Shown piece by piece: positions 5,748 through 6,108 of a stretch of 6,108 nt of DNA. A program made the position numbers and the translations under genes. This DNA comes from Rickettsiales bacterium (GTDB taxonomy: Bacteria > Pseudomonadota > Alphaproteobacteria > Rickettsiales > JANQQO01), in the NCBI GenBank assembly GCA_028289305.1, contig JANQQO010000167.1:1-6108 (forward strand), in the 5' to 3' direction. Each line of letters begins with the position of its first letter. Positions within the stretch are counted from its first letter, which is position 1. The notes under the pieces were generated by a model. That model had not been told where the DNA came from. It worked only from the letters and a program-made list of their open reading frames with translations, and made no database searches.

Positions 5748-6108
5748 CGATGCATCCTTGCTTACGTTCACCCAATTTTTTACACAGGCTCCGCGCCGCG
5801 CTTTTGCTTTTGATCGGCCCAGCTTGCAGACGATAAAAAATGCCCTTCGCGCCCAAATTCGCCCGCTCTACGGTATAATCCAGGCCTTTAAGCAATTTCG
5901 GGAAGCGCTTCTGCAATTTGGTCCACCCGGCCTGCAAGCTATCCATGGTGCGATACGACCCGAGCTGCACTTTATACCCACCGCTTGCCGCAGGCTTCGC
6001 TGCAGCCTTTGGCTTCACCACCGTTTTTGGCGCTTCCACCGCTGGCTTTTCTTCCGCCACCTTCTCAGCAGGTTTCTCCTCTGCCTCTTCTCCACCCGCT
6101 GCCGGCTC
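5734..6108 (-). CDS. SPOR-domain envelope protein, C-terminal part (partial, cut by right edge)
   Basis: The reading frame is open to the right edge, so only the last 124 residues are visible and the true start lies outside. Residues 1 to 42 of the visible part are a low-complexity linker rich in Ala, Glu, Pro and Lys. Residues about 44 to 122 form a SPOR domain: it opens with YKVQLGSY, has a central FYRLQAGP, and ends in the CKKLGERKQGC helix and final strand. SPOR domains (PF05036) bind denuded peptidoglycan glycans, usually at the division septum, and such proteins typically have an N-terminal membrane anchor followed by a disordered linker, which fits what is seen. A GTG at 6060 could be taken as a start, but it lies inside the linker and the upstream codons continue the same composition, so I reject it. 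The gene ends in TGA inside the start of nagZ. An SPOR gene next to nagZ suggests a shared cell-wall role. The family call is firm; the specific protein is unnamed. Confidence 0.88.
   Translation of the reverse strand, partial: EPAAGGEEAEEKPAEKVAEEKPAVEAPKTVVKPKAAAKPAASGGYKVQLGSYRTMDSLQAGWTKLQKRFPKLLKGLDYTVERANLGAKGIFYRLQAGPIKSKSAARSLCKKLGERKQGCIVVDK
5755..5759 (-). promoter_or_regulatory. Ribosome binding site deciding the nagZ start
   Basis: AAGGA on the minus strand, 7 bases before the TTG at 5747. It lies inside the 3' end of the SPOR gene, which implies coupled translation of the two genes. The alternative GTG at 5771 has only an A-rich stretch in front of it. Confidence 0.55.

Noticed and set aside
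1..6108. CRISPR array, tRNA, transposase, toxin-antitoxin or defence genes
   Set aside because: I looked on both strands for repeat-spacer periodicity, cloverleaf-like segments and relevant motifs and found none; nearly all sequence is used by the membrane and cell-wall genes.

Overview
This window looks like a chromosomal piece of a moderately GC-rich Gram-negative bacterium, most likely an alphaproteobacterium. Three things suggest that: a SPOR-domain protein gene directly upstream of and overlapping nagZ (an arrangement I recall from alphaproteobacteria), the alphaproteobacterial style of the NagZ protein, and an Mrp-type antiporter cluster of the kind I recall from that class. The class assignment is inference; no rRNA or other taxonomic marker is present. 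All supported genes are on the minus strand, so they read from high to low coordinates.

Right part (6108 to 4719): the C-terminal part of a SPOR-domain envelope protein runs off the right edge. It overlaps nagZ, a cytoplasmic-type GH3 beta-N-acetylhexosaminidase for peptidoglycan recycling with all catalytic motifs intact. The pair forms a small cell-wall unit.

Middle (4718 to 4520): a 199-base gap holds three consecutive perfect or near-perfect stem-loops, none followed by a T-tract. They sit just upstream of the antiporter operon and could be a structured leader, an operator region or a small palindromic element.

Left part (4519 to 1): a tightly packed operon for a multisubunit monovalent cation/H+ antiporter of the Mrp (Mnh/Sha) family, related to the membrane arm of complex I. 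The order is MrpB-like, MrpC/NuoK-like, MrpD-like antiporter subunit 1, antiporter subunit 2 (more MrpA/NuoL-like), an 83-residue two-helix membrane protein, and the start of a third antiporter-like subunit cut by the left edge. Junctions are 4-base ATGA overlaps or gaps of 0 to 3 bases, which implies translational coupling. No MrpE, MrpF, MrpG or MrpA C-terminal (DUF4040-type) gene is visible, so the complex is either completed to the left of the window or elsewhere.

Points worth a second look: the first MrpD-like subunit has glutamate where the family has its key TM7 lysine; MrpC carries an unusual acidic-then-basic tail; three antiporter-type subunits and a small unnamed partner share one operon; and the hairpin cluster has a G-U wobble pattern favouring RNA from the operon strand. 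I see no mobile element, CRISPR array, RNA gene or defence system.
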